This document shows, piece after piece, positions 1-6,699 of a stretch of DNA of 11,478 nucleotides. The position numbers and the translations under genes are program-made. Below the pieces are notes generated by a model. The model did not search any database and was not told the origin of the DNA. It was given only the letters and a program-made list of their open reading frames with translations. Source of the DNA: Saprospiraceae bacterium (GTDB lineage: Bacteria > Bacteroidota > Bacteroidia > Chitinophagales > Saprospiraceae); NCBI GenBank assembly GCA_007125435.1, contig SLDF01000129.1:1-11478 (forward strand), in the 5' to 3' direction. Positions within the stretch are counted from its first letter, which is position 1. Each line of letters opens with the position of its first letter.

Positions 1-2
1 CC

Positions 3-449
3 AGGTATCCGCACTTCAATAACTTACTTATAATAATGTATAAAGATGTATTAAAAGGCAACTTCGACAATCGTCAATTTGCAAGTTTGGTGGACTCCTA
101 TTACAGCAATATCATCAGTGGGGACAGAATTGAAAGCTACTATTACACGACTTCTGCTTATCCCCTTTTTACACAGTTTGTCATTCCTGAATTGGATCCG
201 AATTTGGTCAAAGAGGTTAATGAAAGGAGGCAGCACATTGGTTTAGAAAGTCTAGAGGATCAATATCGAAAGCAGTTTTACAATTTCAAGTATGGATATA
301 AGGATTATGAGTTTTACCAGTTTTTTAGCTATTATCCGGCTGAAGAGTTTTGCACTGAAGAGGAGAAAGCGAAATATCTGGAAAGAGAAAAAGATAAAGT
401 AGCAGAGCTGAGACAACAATATGAGCAATTAATCATCTGGAGTAAATAA
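3..449 (+). CDS. Hypothetical protein, 3' part of a gene cut by the window edge
   Basis: I do not recognise this protein. The reading frame is open to the left edge, and the residues before the first ATG at position 36 (RYPHFNNLLII) look like ordinary protein. The gene therefore most likely starts outside the window and this is its C-terminal ~148 residues. If translation did begin at 36 the product would be 137 aa. The sequence is very rich in aromatic residues, with runs such as DSYYSN, ESYYYTT and YEFYQFFSYYP. It ends in a charged, probably helical stretch (EEEKAKYLEREKDKVAELRQQYEQ). No signal peptide, membrane segment or catalytic motif is visible in the part present. The stop is TAA at 447-449, and no terminator hairpin was seen after it. 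The next gene downstream is on the opposite strand. I am confident that it is coding but assign no function. Confidence 0.65.
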   Translation, partial: RYPHFNNLLIIMYKDVLKGNFDNRQFASLVDSYYSNIISGDRIESYYYTTSAYPLFTQFVIPELDPNLVKEVNERRQHIGLESLEDQYRKQFYNFKYGYKDYEFYQFFSYYPAEEFCTEEEKAKYLEREKDKVAELRQQYEQLIIWSK

Positions 450-672
450 ACTCTATGCTTGATAAGAGCTCGAAAGGGGTAGTATTGATCGTAAAGAATT
501 GAAGAGGAATAGATCAAATAATCTTAGAGGGCAATGCGATTTAACTATCTCAAAGATTTGGATGTTTTTTACCTCTATTAATTTCTTGTGATGAAGATAA
601 TGCTGACCCAATCACCAGCACTATATGGTGTTATATAAAAGAAGTGGGAAAAAAGTGTACTGGGGGTGGTAT

Positions 673-873
673 TTAGGAAACTTTGACTTTGTCTTTGATA
701 GACTGGATAAACTCTCTTGAAACTTTAGGTCTTTTTAGATTGGACTTGATGAAGTCTTTAAAGTTCTCTTCATTCTGGAAGACTAGTGATGGATTTGACC
801 CATTCAAATTTGAATTAAAAGATTCTCTAGATGCTTCTTGGTTTCTCATAAGTTTACTATTGAAATTTTCCAT
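673..873 (-). CDS. Small hydrophilic protein downstream of the ECF sigma factor
   Basis: This is a 66-residue protein with no transmembrane segment, no signal peptide and no zinc-binding CxxC or HxxxC motif. It is rich in Asn, Ser, Lys and Glu, with segments such as NFNSKLMRNQEASRESF and a basic C-terminus (SIKDKVKVS). It lies 119 nt downstream of the sigma gene on the same strand, so the two could be co-transcribed. A good Shine-Dalgarno (AGGA, minus strand at 883-880) sits 6 nt before the ATG, which is rare in this window and supports translation. The opposite-strand frame over the same bases looks like its shadow. The position is where an anti-sigma factor is often found, but nothing in the sequence shows that activity. 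It could be an unrecognised sigma partner or an unrelated small protein. Confidence 0.55.
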   Translation of the reverse strand: MENFNSKLMRNQEASRESFNSNLNGSNPSLVFQNEENFKDFIKSNLKRPKVSREFIQSIKDKVKVS

Positions 874-882
874 AAATAGTCC

Positions 883-896
883 TGCGGATTACCGCA
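883..896. promoter_or_regulatory. Short GC inverted repeat abutting the Shine-Dalgarno of the small ORF
   Basis: TGCGG at 883-887 and CCGCA at 892-896 are perfect inverted arms around a 4-nt loop (ATTA). In the minus-strand transcript the hairpin lies just upstream of, and shares one base with, the AGGA of the 66-aa ORF. It is the only GC-rich spot in this intergenic stretch. It could modulate translation of the small ORF, but a 5-bp stem can also arise by chance. Confidence 0.3.
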
Positions 897-992
897 AATG
901 TGCGTTTCGTGTTGCTAATGTAAAAACTAAATAACACTTATTTAACGATGTACGTATTTTATTTTTATTAAAATAAGTCATTGCTTTGATTA

Positions 993-1574
993 TCAATTGC
1001 GCATATCTTTGAATCCAAGCTTCTGGGCATAGACCTTCAACTTTTCTTTCAATAGGTTTCTAGCTCTGTGTAGTCTTGATCTGACTGTACCTATCGGCAC
1101 ATCCAGAATTTTTGCTATTTCCTCATAAGTGAAGCCCTCAACATCGCATAGCAAAATAACAGTTCTAAAGTCAATAGGAAGGGAATTTATAGCTATGGTA
1201 ACTTCATCACCCATTAAATCTTCAAAGATTTCTTGTCGTAAGTCTACTTTACCGGTCAACTGGCTATCTTCTTTCTCTTGTAGACTAACATAATCTTCGA
1301 GATCTACTTTGCGAGGTCTCTTGCTTTTCCTTCTGTACTGATTAATGTAGTTGTTCTTCAGGATTTTAAACAGCCATGCTTTTGCATTAGTTCCCTCATC
1401 ATAGCTATCTATGGCTTTAAATGCTTTGAGATAGGTCTCTTGAACCAAATCCATAGCATCGTCATCATTATAGGATAAATGGTAGGCGAATGTATGTAAA
1501 GCATCTACATGAGGCAGTAGATCTTTTTCAAACTTATTAATTTGTTTTTGTCTGTGTTCTTTATCGTTCGCCAT
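993..1574 (-). CDS. ECF-type RNA polymerase sigma factor (sigma-70 family)
   Basis: This 193-residue cytoplasmic protein should bind core RNA polymerase and direct it to a dedicated promoter set. Region 2 spans about residues 22-84 and contains the core-binding motif DLVQETYLKAFKAIDSY, followed by AKAWLFKILKNNYINQYRR. Region 4 spans about residues 122-176 and contains the helix-turn-helix YEEIAKILDVPIGTVRSRLH. Its length fits an ECF (group 4) sigma, and regions 1 and 3 are absent. The GTNAKAWLFKILKN(N)YIN signature resembles the SigR/RpoE-like branch, whose actinobacterial members work with redox-sensitive zinc anti-sigma factors. No such zinc protein is encoded beside it here; the next gene on this strand is a small hydrophilic ORF. 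The ATG at 1574 is followed by a charged N-terminus, and no clear ribosome-binding site was seen. Family call secure; regulon unknown. Confidence 0.95.
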   Translation of the reverse strand: MANDKEHRQKQINKFEKDLLPHVDALHTFAYHLSYNDDDAMDLVQETYLKAFKAIDSYDEGTNAKAWLFKILKNNYINQYRRKSKRPRKVDLEDYVSLQEKEDSQLTGKVDLRQEIFEDLMGDEVTIAINSLPIDFRTVILLCDVEGFTYEEIAKILDVPIGTVRSRLHRARNLLKEKLKVYAQKLGFKDMRN

Positions 1575-1772
1575 ACGAGTGACAAAAATAGTTCAATTTA
1601 TTGATATTATAGAATATTAATTTTTTCATCTGATAAGTGCCCTTTTTTTACATCGTAAAAATGGTATGACTTTGTTCTCTATCTATTGCATTCTTATCCC
1701 TAAAAACATACCTACATCTTTTTAATCACGGTAGTAGGAGGAGTTCACTTCAAAATGTCGTTTTCTCTAGTC

Positions 1773-1906
1773 ATGCATCAGCGATGTGTAAGGGTGGCGA
1801 CGCAGGAGCCAGACTCAGCGTAGCGATAGCGAAGCTGAGGCCGACCGTTTAGGGAGCCCTGGAACGTAGCGACCCGAAGGGTGATGCCCAAAGCGACAAT
1901 ATGAAA
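1773..1906 (+). repeat. Interspersed GC-rich element, copy A
   Basis: Copy A is 134 bp. It begins with ATGCATCAGCGATG and ends with GGGTGATGCCCAAAGCGACA followed by ATATGAAA. These two ends also bound copy B (reverse strand, 4023-4149), while the middle differs. GCATCA at 1775-1780 and TGATGC at 1882-1887 can pair as terminal arms. Inside, CTCAGC and GCTGAG (about 1814-1839) form a further potential hairpin. The 3' end lies 104 nt beyond the pdeM-like stop codon and the element runs antiparallel to that gene. The rest of the 436-nt gap between the sigma and phosphoesterase genes is AT-rich and shows nothing else I can support. Confidence 0.8.
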
Positions 1907-2010
1907 TACATCTTATTAAGAATAATTCCTCTATATCTAGTCACAATAATCAAAGCACTATTTTTCATCCATTCTCAGGTGAGCTGTAGGGATCATTGCC
2001 CAGCTTGATA

Positions 2011-2676
2011 TTACTCAACTTCAAAAACGGTCTTTTCTGAAACGACAAAAACTCTATCTGCACGCTTGATATTCACCACATACAGACCTGTAAATATACC
2101 AAAGGCGGGTAAGACCATTTTTTTATCCCTAAGCCAAAAGCATGGCATCTTTAGCCTTTGCTTCCCGACCCCTCTTAGCATCACACCGGGATGAATATGC
2201 CCACTTAGACTCCACTCATCATCCTTTGATTCATCTCCATTATGTATGAGATACATGCCCTCCAGATTAAAATGATCGCAAACACGACTAAAGCCTAACT
2301 GAAAATAGCTGGGACGCCGCAATATGTCGTGATTGCCAGCAATAAGATGGAAACGAACGGTCTGAAATGTTTCGATAAACACTTTTAATTCATGCCATGA
2401 ATCATTGCGACTACTGTGAAAAAGATCGCCCAGTATATAAATGTCAGCGGGGTCATAGATAAGTATCAGTTCTTGAAGACGACGCAGATTGTCAACTTCT
2501 CCCACGGCCGGTATACCTATGCCATGTTTTCTAAAATGATTGAGCTTTCCAAGGTGGACATCGGAGAGGAACAAAGCTTTCTTCTGTGGCCAATATATTG
2601 CCTTATATGGATGAAGCTTCATAGTGTGCCCATTGAAGTTAATCTCTAGTTCTCCATCTTCAACTGTTTGCTGCAT
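2011..2676 (-). CDS. pdeM: PdeM-like calcineurin-fold metallophosphoesterase (ligase-associated DNA damage response type)
   Basis: This 221-residue cytoplasmic protein is predicted to be a two-metal phosphoesterase or nuclease. The metal-binding blocks occur in canonical order: SDVHLG (D39, H41), GDLFHS (D84), GNHD (N115, H116), an isolated histidine in LIHNGD (H145), and GHIHPG (H160, H162). The context LSDVHLGKLNHFRKHGIGIP, the PCF block, and LPAFGIFTG near residues 189-197 are typical of the PdeM family. In other bacteria that family is encoded with an ATP-dependent DNA ligase, an exonuclease and a helicase. None of those partners is in this window, so the gene appears solitary here, or the rest lies elsewhere. 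No signal peptide is present. The ATG at 2676 gives a normal family length, and no Shine-Dalgarno is obvious. It is divergent from the transglutaminase-like gene across a 247-nt spacer. Activity is inferred from the family. Confidence 0.9.
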   Translation of the reverse strand: MQQTVEDGELEINFNGHTMKLHPYKAIYWPQKKALFLSDVHLGKLNHFRKHGIGIPAVGEVDNLRRLQELILIYDPADIYILGDLFHSSRNDSWHELKVFIETFQTVRFHLIAGNHDILRRPSYFQLGFSRVCDHFNLEGMYLIHNGDESKDDEWSLSGHIHPGVMLRGVGKQRLKMPCFWLRDKKMVLPAFGIFTGLYVVNIKRADRVFVVSEKTVFEVE

Positions 2677-2794
2677 CTGTATTATCCTTATGCCTTGTGG
2701 TATCTCAGTCAGAATTAATCATGTGTGGTGTCTATCAAATCTCCACTGCCTTACATCTACTTTCACTTTTTACTATTGTTTCTTGTAAACGACA

Positions 2795-2813
2795 ATGAAC
2801 CTTTGATGTTCAT
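2795..2813. promoter_or_regulatory. Inverted repeat in the divergent spacer, candidate operator
   Basis: ATGAAC (2795-2800) and GTTCAT (2808-2813) are perfect inverted arms separated by CTTTGAT. The 19-bp site lies about midway in the spacer between the divergent phosphoesterase (-) and transglutaminase-like (+) genes, where a shared operator would be expected. No particular regulator can be assigned. Six-base arms may occur by chance in AT-rich DNA. Confidence 0.3.
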
Positions 2814-2923
2814 CTGGTGTGTTATTTAGAGGATCGCCTTGAAGCTCGTGTGCATGTGCTAACCAAACAAGGTGAGTCCGAAAAATACACGACAATTTTT
2901 TTGTACCAAAATAATTGAATGAA

Positions 2924-3991
2924 ATGATTGACAGCGCTTATAAAATAGTATTTACCCTCCTTATCATCATTATGGCTTCTTCCCATGGTAGCTTGCAGGC
3001 TCAGGAAGAGAGCATTAATAAAGCCATAAGTCAAATAGAGTTTAAAGAAGACACATTAAGGTCTGTCATAGAGTGGATGTCCAAAGCATTTACTTATGAT
3101 TTGTCACTTGTAGAAAAAGGTAACTATCAATATGATAGTCGGGAGGAATTGATTAAAACTTTTCTTAGGTCAAAAAAAGGTGTGTGTGAGCACTTTTCAT
3201 TATTGTTTAATGCCATTGCTACTCATCTGGGCTATGAGTCTTATCTGGTGCCGGGCTATCTGATCGATGGAGAAAGAAGTAGTAGAGCCTATAGTCATCA
3301 ATGGAATGCACTGGTCATAGATGATGAATGGTATTTATATGACCCCACCTGGGCCTCCGGATACGTAGAAAATGGCAGGTACAATAAAGACTTTGATCGA
3401 GAATGGATAAAGGTCAGCCCTAAAACTATGCTAAAATCTCATATACCATTCGACCCGATGTGGCAGCTGATCAGTCAGCCAATCCGACATTCGGATATAA
3501 AAGATCCTTCTGATATCAACCTGGATTCATCAGTCGATTTATTGACACCGGCAATGGTCAGAGGAGAACTCAATTTACCTGATAAAGAAAGACTACAAAG
3601 AAAAATAGACCGGATAGAAGCAGCAGGTATAACCAACGCCTTGATCAAGCTCCATGTGAACGACGCTAAGCGCAGAGTGGCTAATCTCCAGGAAGCAGCG
3701 AGTGTGGATCAAATAAACGTCTCTATTGATGCTTTTAATCAGATTGTTCAGGGCTTCAACACGTATTTAGAGGATCGAACAACTATTCCCGGCGACAGTA
3801 AGAAAATTAAAATGTATAAATCAAAACTGCAGGAATTAAAGGCAGATATCAACAAGGTAGACAATGACATATCCGGGTTTTATGCCAGTAGTGGAAGCAA
3901 TAAAGGTCAATTGAAAAAAGTGTCAAATGAGATCAGTAAAATAAAAAAGGCCCTAGACAGCGAAATAAACTGGCTGAGCAGTCTGAAATAG
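2924..3991 (+). CDS. Secreted transglutaminase-like cysteine protein with C-terminal coiled coil
   Basis: I take ATG 2924 as the start (355 aa); an in-frame TTG at 2915 is less likely. Residues 1-27 form a signal peptide (MIDSAYK, hydrophobic FTLLIIIMA, then a site near SLQAQ), so the protein should reach the periplasm or surface. The transglutaminase-like core spans about residues 45-150. It shows the Cys-His-Asp triad in family contexts: GVCEHFS (C88), YSHQWNAL (H125) and YDPTWASG (D140). Bacterial members are usually proteases or amidases rather than true cross-linkers, so the reaction is uncertain. From about residue 200 to the end the protein has a Lys/Glu-rich helical region with probable coiled coils (around 220-355) and no recognised domain or T9SS sorting signal. 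The gene has no co-directional neighbour close by. Copy B of the interspersed element begins 31 nt after the stop. Confidence 0.85.
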   Translation: MIDSAYKIVFTLLIIIMASSHGSLQAQEESINKAISQIEFKEDTLRSVIEWMSKAFTYDLSLVEKGNYQYDSREELIKTFLRSKKGVCEHFSLLFNAIATHLGYESYLVPGYLIDGERSSRAYSHQWNALVIDDEWYLYDPTWASGYVENGRYNKDFDREWIKVSPKTMLKSHIPFDPMWQLISQPIRHSDIKDPSDINLDSSVDLLTPAMVRGELNLPDKERLQRKIDRIEAAGITNALIKLHVNDAKRRVANLQEAASVDQINVSIDAFNQIVQGFNTYLEDRTTIPGDSKKIKMYKSKLQELKADINKVDNDISGFYASSGSNKGQLKKVSNEISKIKKALDSEINWLSSLK

Positions 3992-4022
3992 ATTAACGAC
4001 TCGCTTTAGTCGATCGGGTGCT

Positions 4023-4149
4023 TTTCATTTTGTCGCTTTGGGCATCACCCTTCACTTCGTTACGGGTCGCTATGCTACGCTACTCACTGTTCGTTCGGTC
4101 CTGCGGACTGCCTTCCTTCGGTCGGCACAGCTCCGCAGCGCTGATGCAT
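4023..4149 (-). repeat. Interspersed GC-rich element, copy B
   Basis: Copy B is 127 bp on the minus strand. It begins ATGCATCAGCGCTG and ends GGGTGATGCCCAAAGCGACA followed by AAATGAAA, matching copy A at both ends. Its middle shares 24 of 26 bases (4083-4108) with copy C at 6741-6766, including the small hairpin GTCC-GCA-GGAC. Other potential stems come from the CCGACCGAAGG and GTAGCGTAGC segments. The end near 4023 lies 31 nt after the transglutaminase stop codon, so the transcript of that gene would run into the element in antisense orientation. Base composition jumps from AT-rich to strongly GC-rich at both borders. Confidence 0.8.
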
Positions 4150-5044
4150 CAAAAGAAAAAAAAGACATTTTTAAATGGGCTCTAATCGATCTGAGATAGA
4201 AATGAAAAAATGGAATTTTGATAGAGACTGATAAGTAAAGCGTTGTCTGGATGGGTAAATACTTCTTTAGTAAACCGTAAAAAGATAATCAGGGGTAAGG
4301 AAATATGTGATAAATGCCGAAGGTAAAAGTTTGTTAATTTAGGGCTTTGTGAAGTGCTACGCAATGTGTACATCGTATGCACATATAATATAGCGGTTAT
4401 TAGATTGAGACATATAGTTTAATATAGGGCAGCAGTTTGCACTTTATATATTGTGTCAGCAGATTATATACCGAGTCATCTGCGTGTTAAAAATAAAAAG
4501 TTGTAATTTTTTTTGTGATAAAATATAATAGTTCGCAAAAACCACTAAATTTGTAAAACGATAGCATCCACAACTTTAATTGCAACCTTTAGCACAAAAA
4601 TATCGTATTCTTAGATTTATATTTCCCTTCGTTGTTTATTCCCCACTGGAAGACATTCAAACACAGTTAATTAGTGCAGCAATTGACCTATGAATCAAAG
4701 CGCACCACTATTATTTATCCGTTATAAATTTGAATATTTATAATTTTCCCTCATTTAGTAGTAAATACGTTTCGCAATTGGAACAAATAGCGCAATATTT
4801 TAGTTATGCAGAAAGGCAGTATTGATAACTATTCAAAAATAAAGCAAGCAAAAGTATATGGCTTTAAAAGACTTTAATTTTTTTTGAAACTTTTGTTAAA
4901 TCCATCTTAAAGGCGTCTTTATTGGCAGTAAATCAATGATGCTTTATTGAAATTTGCATAAATAAAACCCAGGGACTTGATATTGCTTGTAGAAAAAAAA
5001 GAGGAAAAAGTAAATTGTAAAATTATCACAAATTAAATGTTAAA
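4150..5044. other. AT-rich intergenic region without a convincing gene
   Basis: These 895 bases lie between copy B and the DtxR gene and are very AT-rich. The only sizeable frame (minus strand, 4182-4382, 66 aa) has no family resemblance and no ribosome-binding site. Two inverted repeats stand out. GCAGAT/ATCTGC at 4459-4464 and 4478-4483 enclose a 13-nt loop. TTATAAAT/ATTTATAA at 4722-4729 and 4736-4743 enclose a 6-nt loop. The region presumably holds the promoter of the DtxR gene, but I could not pick out a convincing -33/-7 pair. No tRNA or known riboswitch was seen. It may contain an unrecognised RNA or decayed genes. Confidence 0.5.
4722..4743. promoter_or_regulatory. AT-rich perfect inverted repeat, possible regulator site
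   Basis: TTATAAAT and ATTTATAA are perfect 8-bp arms around TTGAAT. The site lies about 300 nt upstream of the DtxR-family gene. It resembles no DtxR or MntR box that I know. In AT-rich DNA such palindromes arise fairly easily, so this is only a candidate. Confidence 0.2.
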
Positions 5045-5734
5045 ATGAAGAAACCACGGAAGAAGAAATTTAGTAAAATCGAGGAGAATTATTTAAAAGC
5101 AATTTATAAGATTGCCGAGAAGCATGGAAATCCAGTGAGCACCAATCAGATAGCTCATGAGGTGGCGACAAGTGCAGCTTCTGTAACAGATATGATGAAG
5201 CGTCTTTCTAAAAAAGGAGCTTTGAATTATCAAAGATATAAAGGAGTTACACTGACTGATGAGACATATAAACACGCTCGTAAAATCATCAGAATACACA
5301 GGATATGGGAAGTGTTTTTGATAGAGAGATTGAAGTACTCTAAAATCGAAGTCATAAGGCCACTTATCAAGCAGTTAAACTATATCGAAGCTGAAGATTT
5401 GGTGGAAAGACTTGATGAATACCTGGGCTATCCTAAAACCAACCCTGAAGGGTTACCTATACCTGACAAGGATGGGGACTATGATCAGAGGCATCAGTTC
5501 ACGATAGGGGATATGGATGAAGACGAGGAAGGTGTTTTGGTGGGTATAGAGGACTTATCTCCTTCCTTTTTTGATTATATCAACAAATTGAGCCTTAAGT
5601 TGGGCTCCAAGGTGAAGGCATTAAAGAGGTATGATTTTGATGATTCTATTAAGATACAAATTGATGGAAAATCAGACCATATCATTTCTTCAAGAGTAGC
5701 AGCAAGCTTATTGATGAAGAAAGCGCCTAAGTAG
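5045..5734 (+). CDS. DtxR-family metal-dependent transcriptional regulator with altered metal site
   Basis: This 229-residue cytoplasmic regulator has the three-part DtxR layout. A winged helix spans about residues 11-72 (EENYLKAIYKIAE, STNQIAHEVATSAASVTDMMKRL, YKGVTLTDE). A dimerisation and metal domain spans about 73-145 (HRIWEVFLIERL, LDEYLGYPKTNPEGLPIPDKDG). A C-terminal FeoA/SH3-like domain spans about 148-223. Relatives repress Mn, Fe or Zn uptake genes when metal is bound. H85 and E89 of the HRxxE motif are kept. The later helix, which usually reads like VHExAxxLEH and supplies His/Glu ligands, here reads EVIRPLIKQLNYIEAEDLVE, with LEH changed to LNY. Several expected ligands are therefore absent. 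The next gene encodes a Mn/Zn-type ABC ATPase, a typical target, but two terminator hairpins lie between. Family call firm; metal response doubtful. Confidence 0.9.
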   Translation: MKKPRKKKFSKIEENYLKAIYKIAEKHGNPVSTNQIAHEVATSAASVTDMMKRLSKKGALNYQRYKGVTLTDETYKHARKIIRIHRIWEVFLIERLKYSKIEVIRPLIKQLNYIEAEDLVERLDEYLGYPKTNPEGLPIPDKDGDYDQRHQFTIGDMDEDEEGVLVGIEDLSPSFFDYINKLSLKLGSKVKALKRYDFDDSIKIQIDGKSDHIISSRVAASLLMKKAPK

Positions 5735-5755
5735 CAATTACATCAATAGCTTGAT

Positions 5756-5775
5756 ACGCTCATGGGGCGTTTTTT
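5756..5775 (+). terminator. Intrinsic terminator 1 after the DtxR gene
   Basis: ACGCTC (5756-5761) pairs with GGGCGT (5765-5770) with one G-T wobble around a 3-nt loop, and is followed directly by a run of T (5770-5775). It begins 22 nt after the stop codon and fits a Rho-independent terminator for the + strand. Confidence 0.65.
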
Positions 5776-5777
5776 AT

Positions 5778-5817
5778 AAAAAGAGCAATATTCCCTGGAT
5801 GGATTATTGCTCTTTTT
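5778..5817. terminator. Intrinsic terminator 2, long bidirectional hairpin
   Basis: AAAAAGAGCAATA (5778-5790) and TATTGCTCTTTTT (5805-5817) are perfect 13-bp arms around a 14-nt loop. With A-tract and T-tract at the two outer ends it could terminate transcription on either strand. It lies directly behind terminator 1. The tandem pair should insulate the ABC gene from the regulator gene, so the two are probably transcribed separately. Confidence 0.8.
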
Positions 5818-5910
5818 ATTGGTTTAGTTGTTTTTATCATCTTATGATATGACCGAGTTTAAATACATTGTCCTGGAAGATGGACCATTATTGACCAAGT
5901 AAAATATGTG

Positions 5911-6657
5911 ATGGCATCACTAGAGTTGCAAGTAGAAGATTTATCTGTCCACCTCGGTTCTAAAAGGGTACTGAGCAATCTTTACTTCAATGTCACAGAC
6001 TCCATGCTAGTGGGGATTTTAGGCCCTAATGGCGCGGGGAAGTCGACCTTGCTGAAAGCCATTCTGGGTCTTATTGACTCAGCTACCGGTGCTGTCACTA
6101 TCAACGGCCAATCTATAGATCAATTTCGATCAAGGATAGCTTACATACCTCAGAAAGATCAGGTAGACTGGACGTTTCCGGCTACAGTTTTTGATGTTGT
6201 GTACATGGGTCGTTTTCCGCACAAAAGGATATGGCAGCGCATGAATAGCATCGACAAAGAATTGGTGAATGAAGCTATGTCTCAGATGAATATAGAGCAT
6301 CTCCAAGACCGCCAAATAGGAGAACTGTCTGGTGGACAGCAGCAGCGCGTTTTTTTAGCCAGGGCACTTTGTCAAAAAGCTGATTTGTTTTTTCTGGATG
6401 AGCCATTTGTAGGTGTAGATATTATTACAGAACAGAAGACCATAGAGACCTTGCAATTACTGGCTCAGCAAGGAAAGATCATTATGGTAGTTCATCATGA
6501 CTTATCCACTGTTTCTTCTTACTTTGACCAGGTCATGTTGATTAACCACAGATTGGTATCCTATGGTGACGTCGAGGATGCTTTTACTTCTGAGTCGATT
6601 GGTGCTACCTTTGGTGGCCAACCAACAATTCTCCAAAAAGCCGGACTGCTCAGATGA
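5911..6657 (+). CDS. Mn/Zn-type metal ABC transporter ATP-binding protein (orphan)
   Basis: This 248-residue cytoplasmic ATPase is counted from ATG 5911; a GTG at 5908 is an alternative start one codon earlier. All nucleotide-binding motifs are intact: Walker A GPNGAGKST (38-46), Q-loop Q81, signature LSGGQQQRV (139-147), Walker B LFFLDEP (159-165) and H-loop H196 in VVHHD. The stretch QKDQVDWTFPATVFDVVYMGR is characteristic of the manganese/zinc/iron chelate branch (SitB, MntB, TroB, ZnuC). Its length is normal for that branch. The usual partners, an integral membrane permease and a metal-binding lipoprotein, are not next to it. Upstream are the DtxR gene and two terminators; downstream is a repeat element and then a convergent protease gene. 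It may serve a permease encoded elsewhere or be a remnant of a lost operon. The substrate metal cannot be fixed from sequence. Confidence 0.92.
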   Translation: MASLELQVEDLSVHLGSKRVLSNLYFNVTDSMLVGILGPNGAGKSTLLKAILGLIDSATGAVTINGQSIDQFRSRIAYIPQKDQVDWTFPATVFDVVYMGRFPHKRIWQRMNSIDKELVNEAMSQMNIEHLQDRQIGELSGGQQQRVFLARALCQKADLFFLDEPFVGVDIITEQKTIETLQLLAQQGKIIMVVHHDLSTVSSYFDQVMLINHRLVSYGDVEDAFTSESIGATFGGQPTILQKAGLLR

Positions 6658-6699
6658 TCGTAAGGTTGTAATTAAAAAGTGTTGTATTTCTACTCTACT

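Noticed and set aside
683..934. Plus-strand 83-codon frame
   Set aside because: It mirrors the minus-strand 66-aa ORF, which has a better start context and a more protein-like composition.
1583..1590. TATTTTTG on the minus strand, matching the Bacteroidota -7 box TAnnTTTG before the sigma gene
   Set aside because: No -33 TTG-type box at the right distance, and it lies only about 8 nt before the start codon.
1773..4149. Copies A and B as the two inverted ends of one transposon around pdeM and the transglutaminase gene
   Set aside because: Each copy is a complete unit with both ends, further copies lie elsewhere, and no transposase is encoded between them.
4182..4382. Minus-strand 66-codon frame in the AT-rich gap
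   Set aside because: No start signal, no recognisable motif, and a composition expected of AT-rich non-coding DNA.
5015..5031. TTGT-9-ACAA upstream of the DtxR gene as an autoregulatory operator
   Set aside because: Only 4-bp arms in AT-rich DNA, and no match to known DtxR or MntR boxes.
5849..5902. 17-codon frame (MTEFKYIVLEDGPLLTK) just before the ABC gene
   Set aside because: A leader peptide or gene remnant is conceivable, but frames this short are common by chance and there is no supporting ribosome-binding site.
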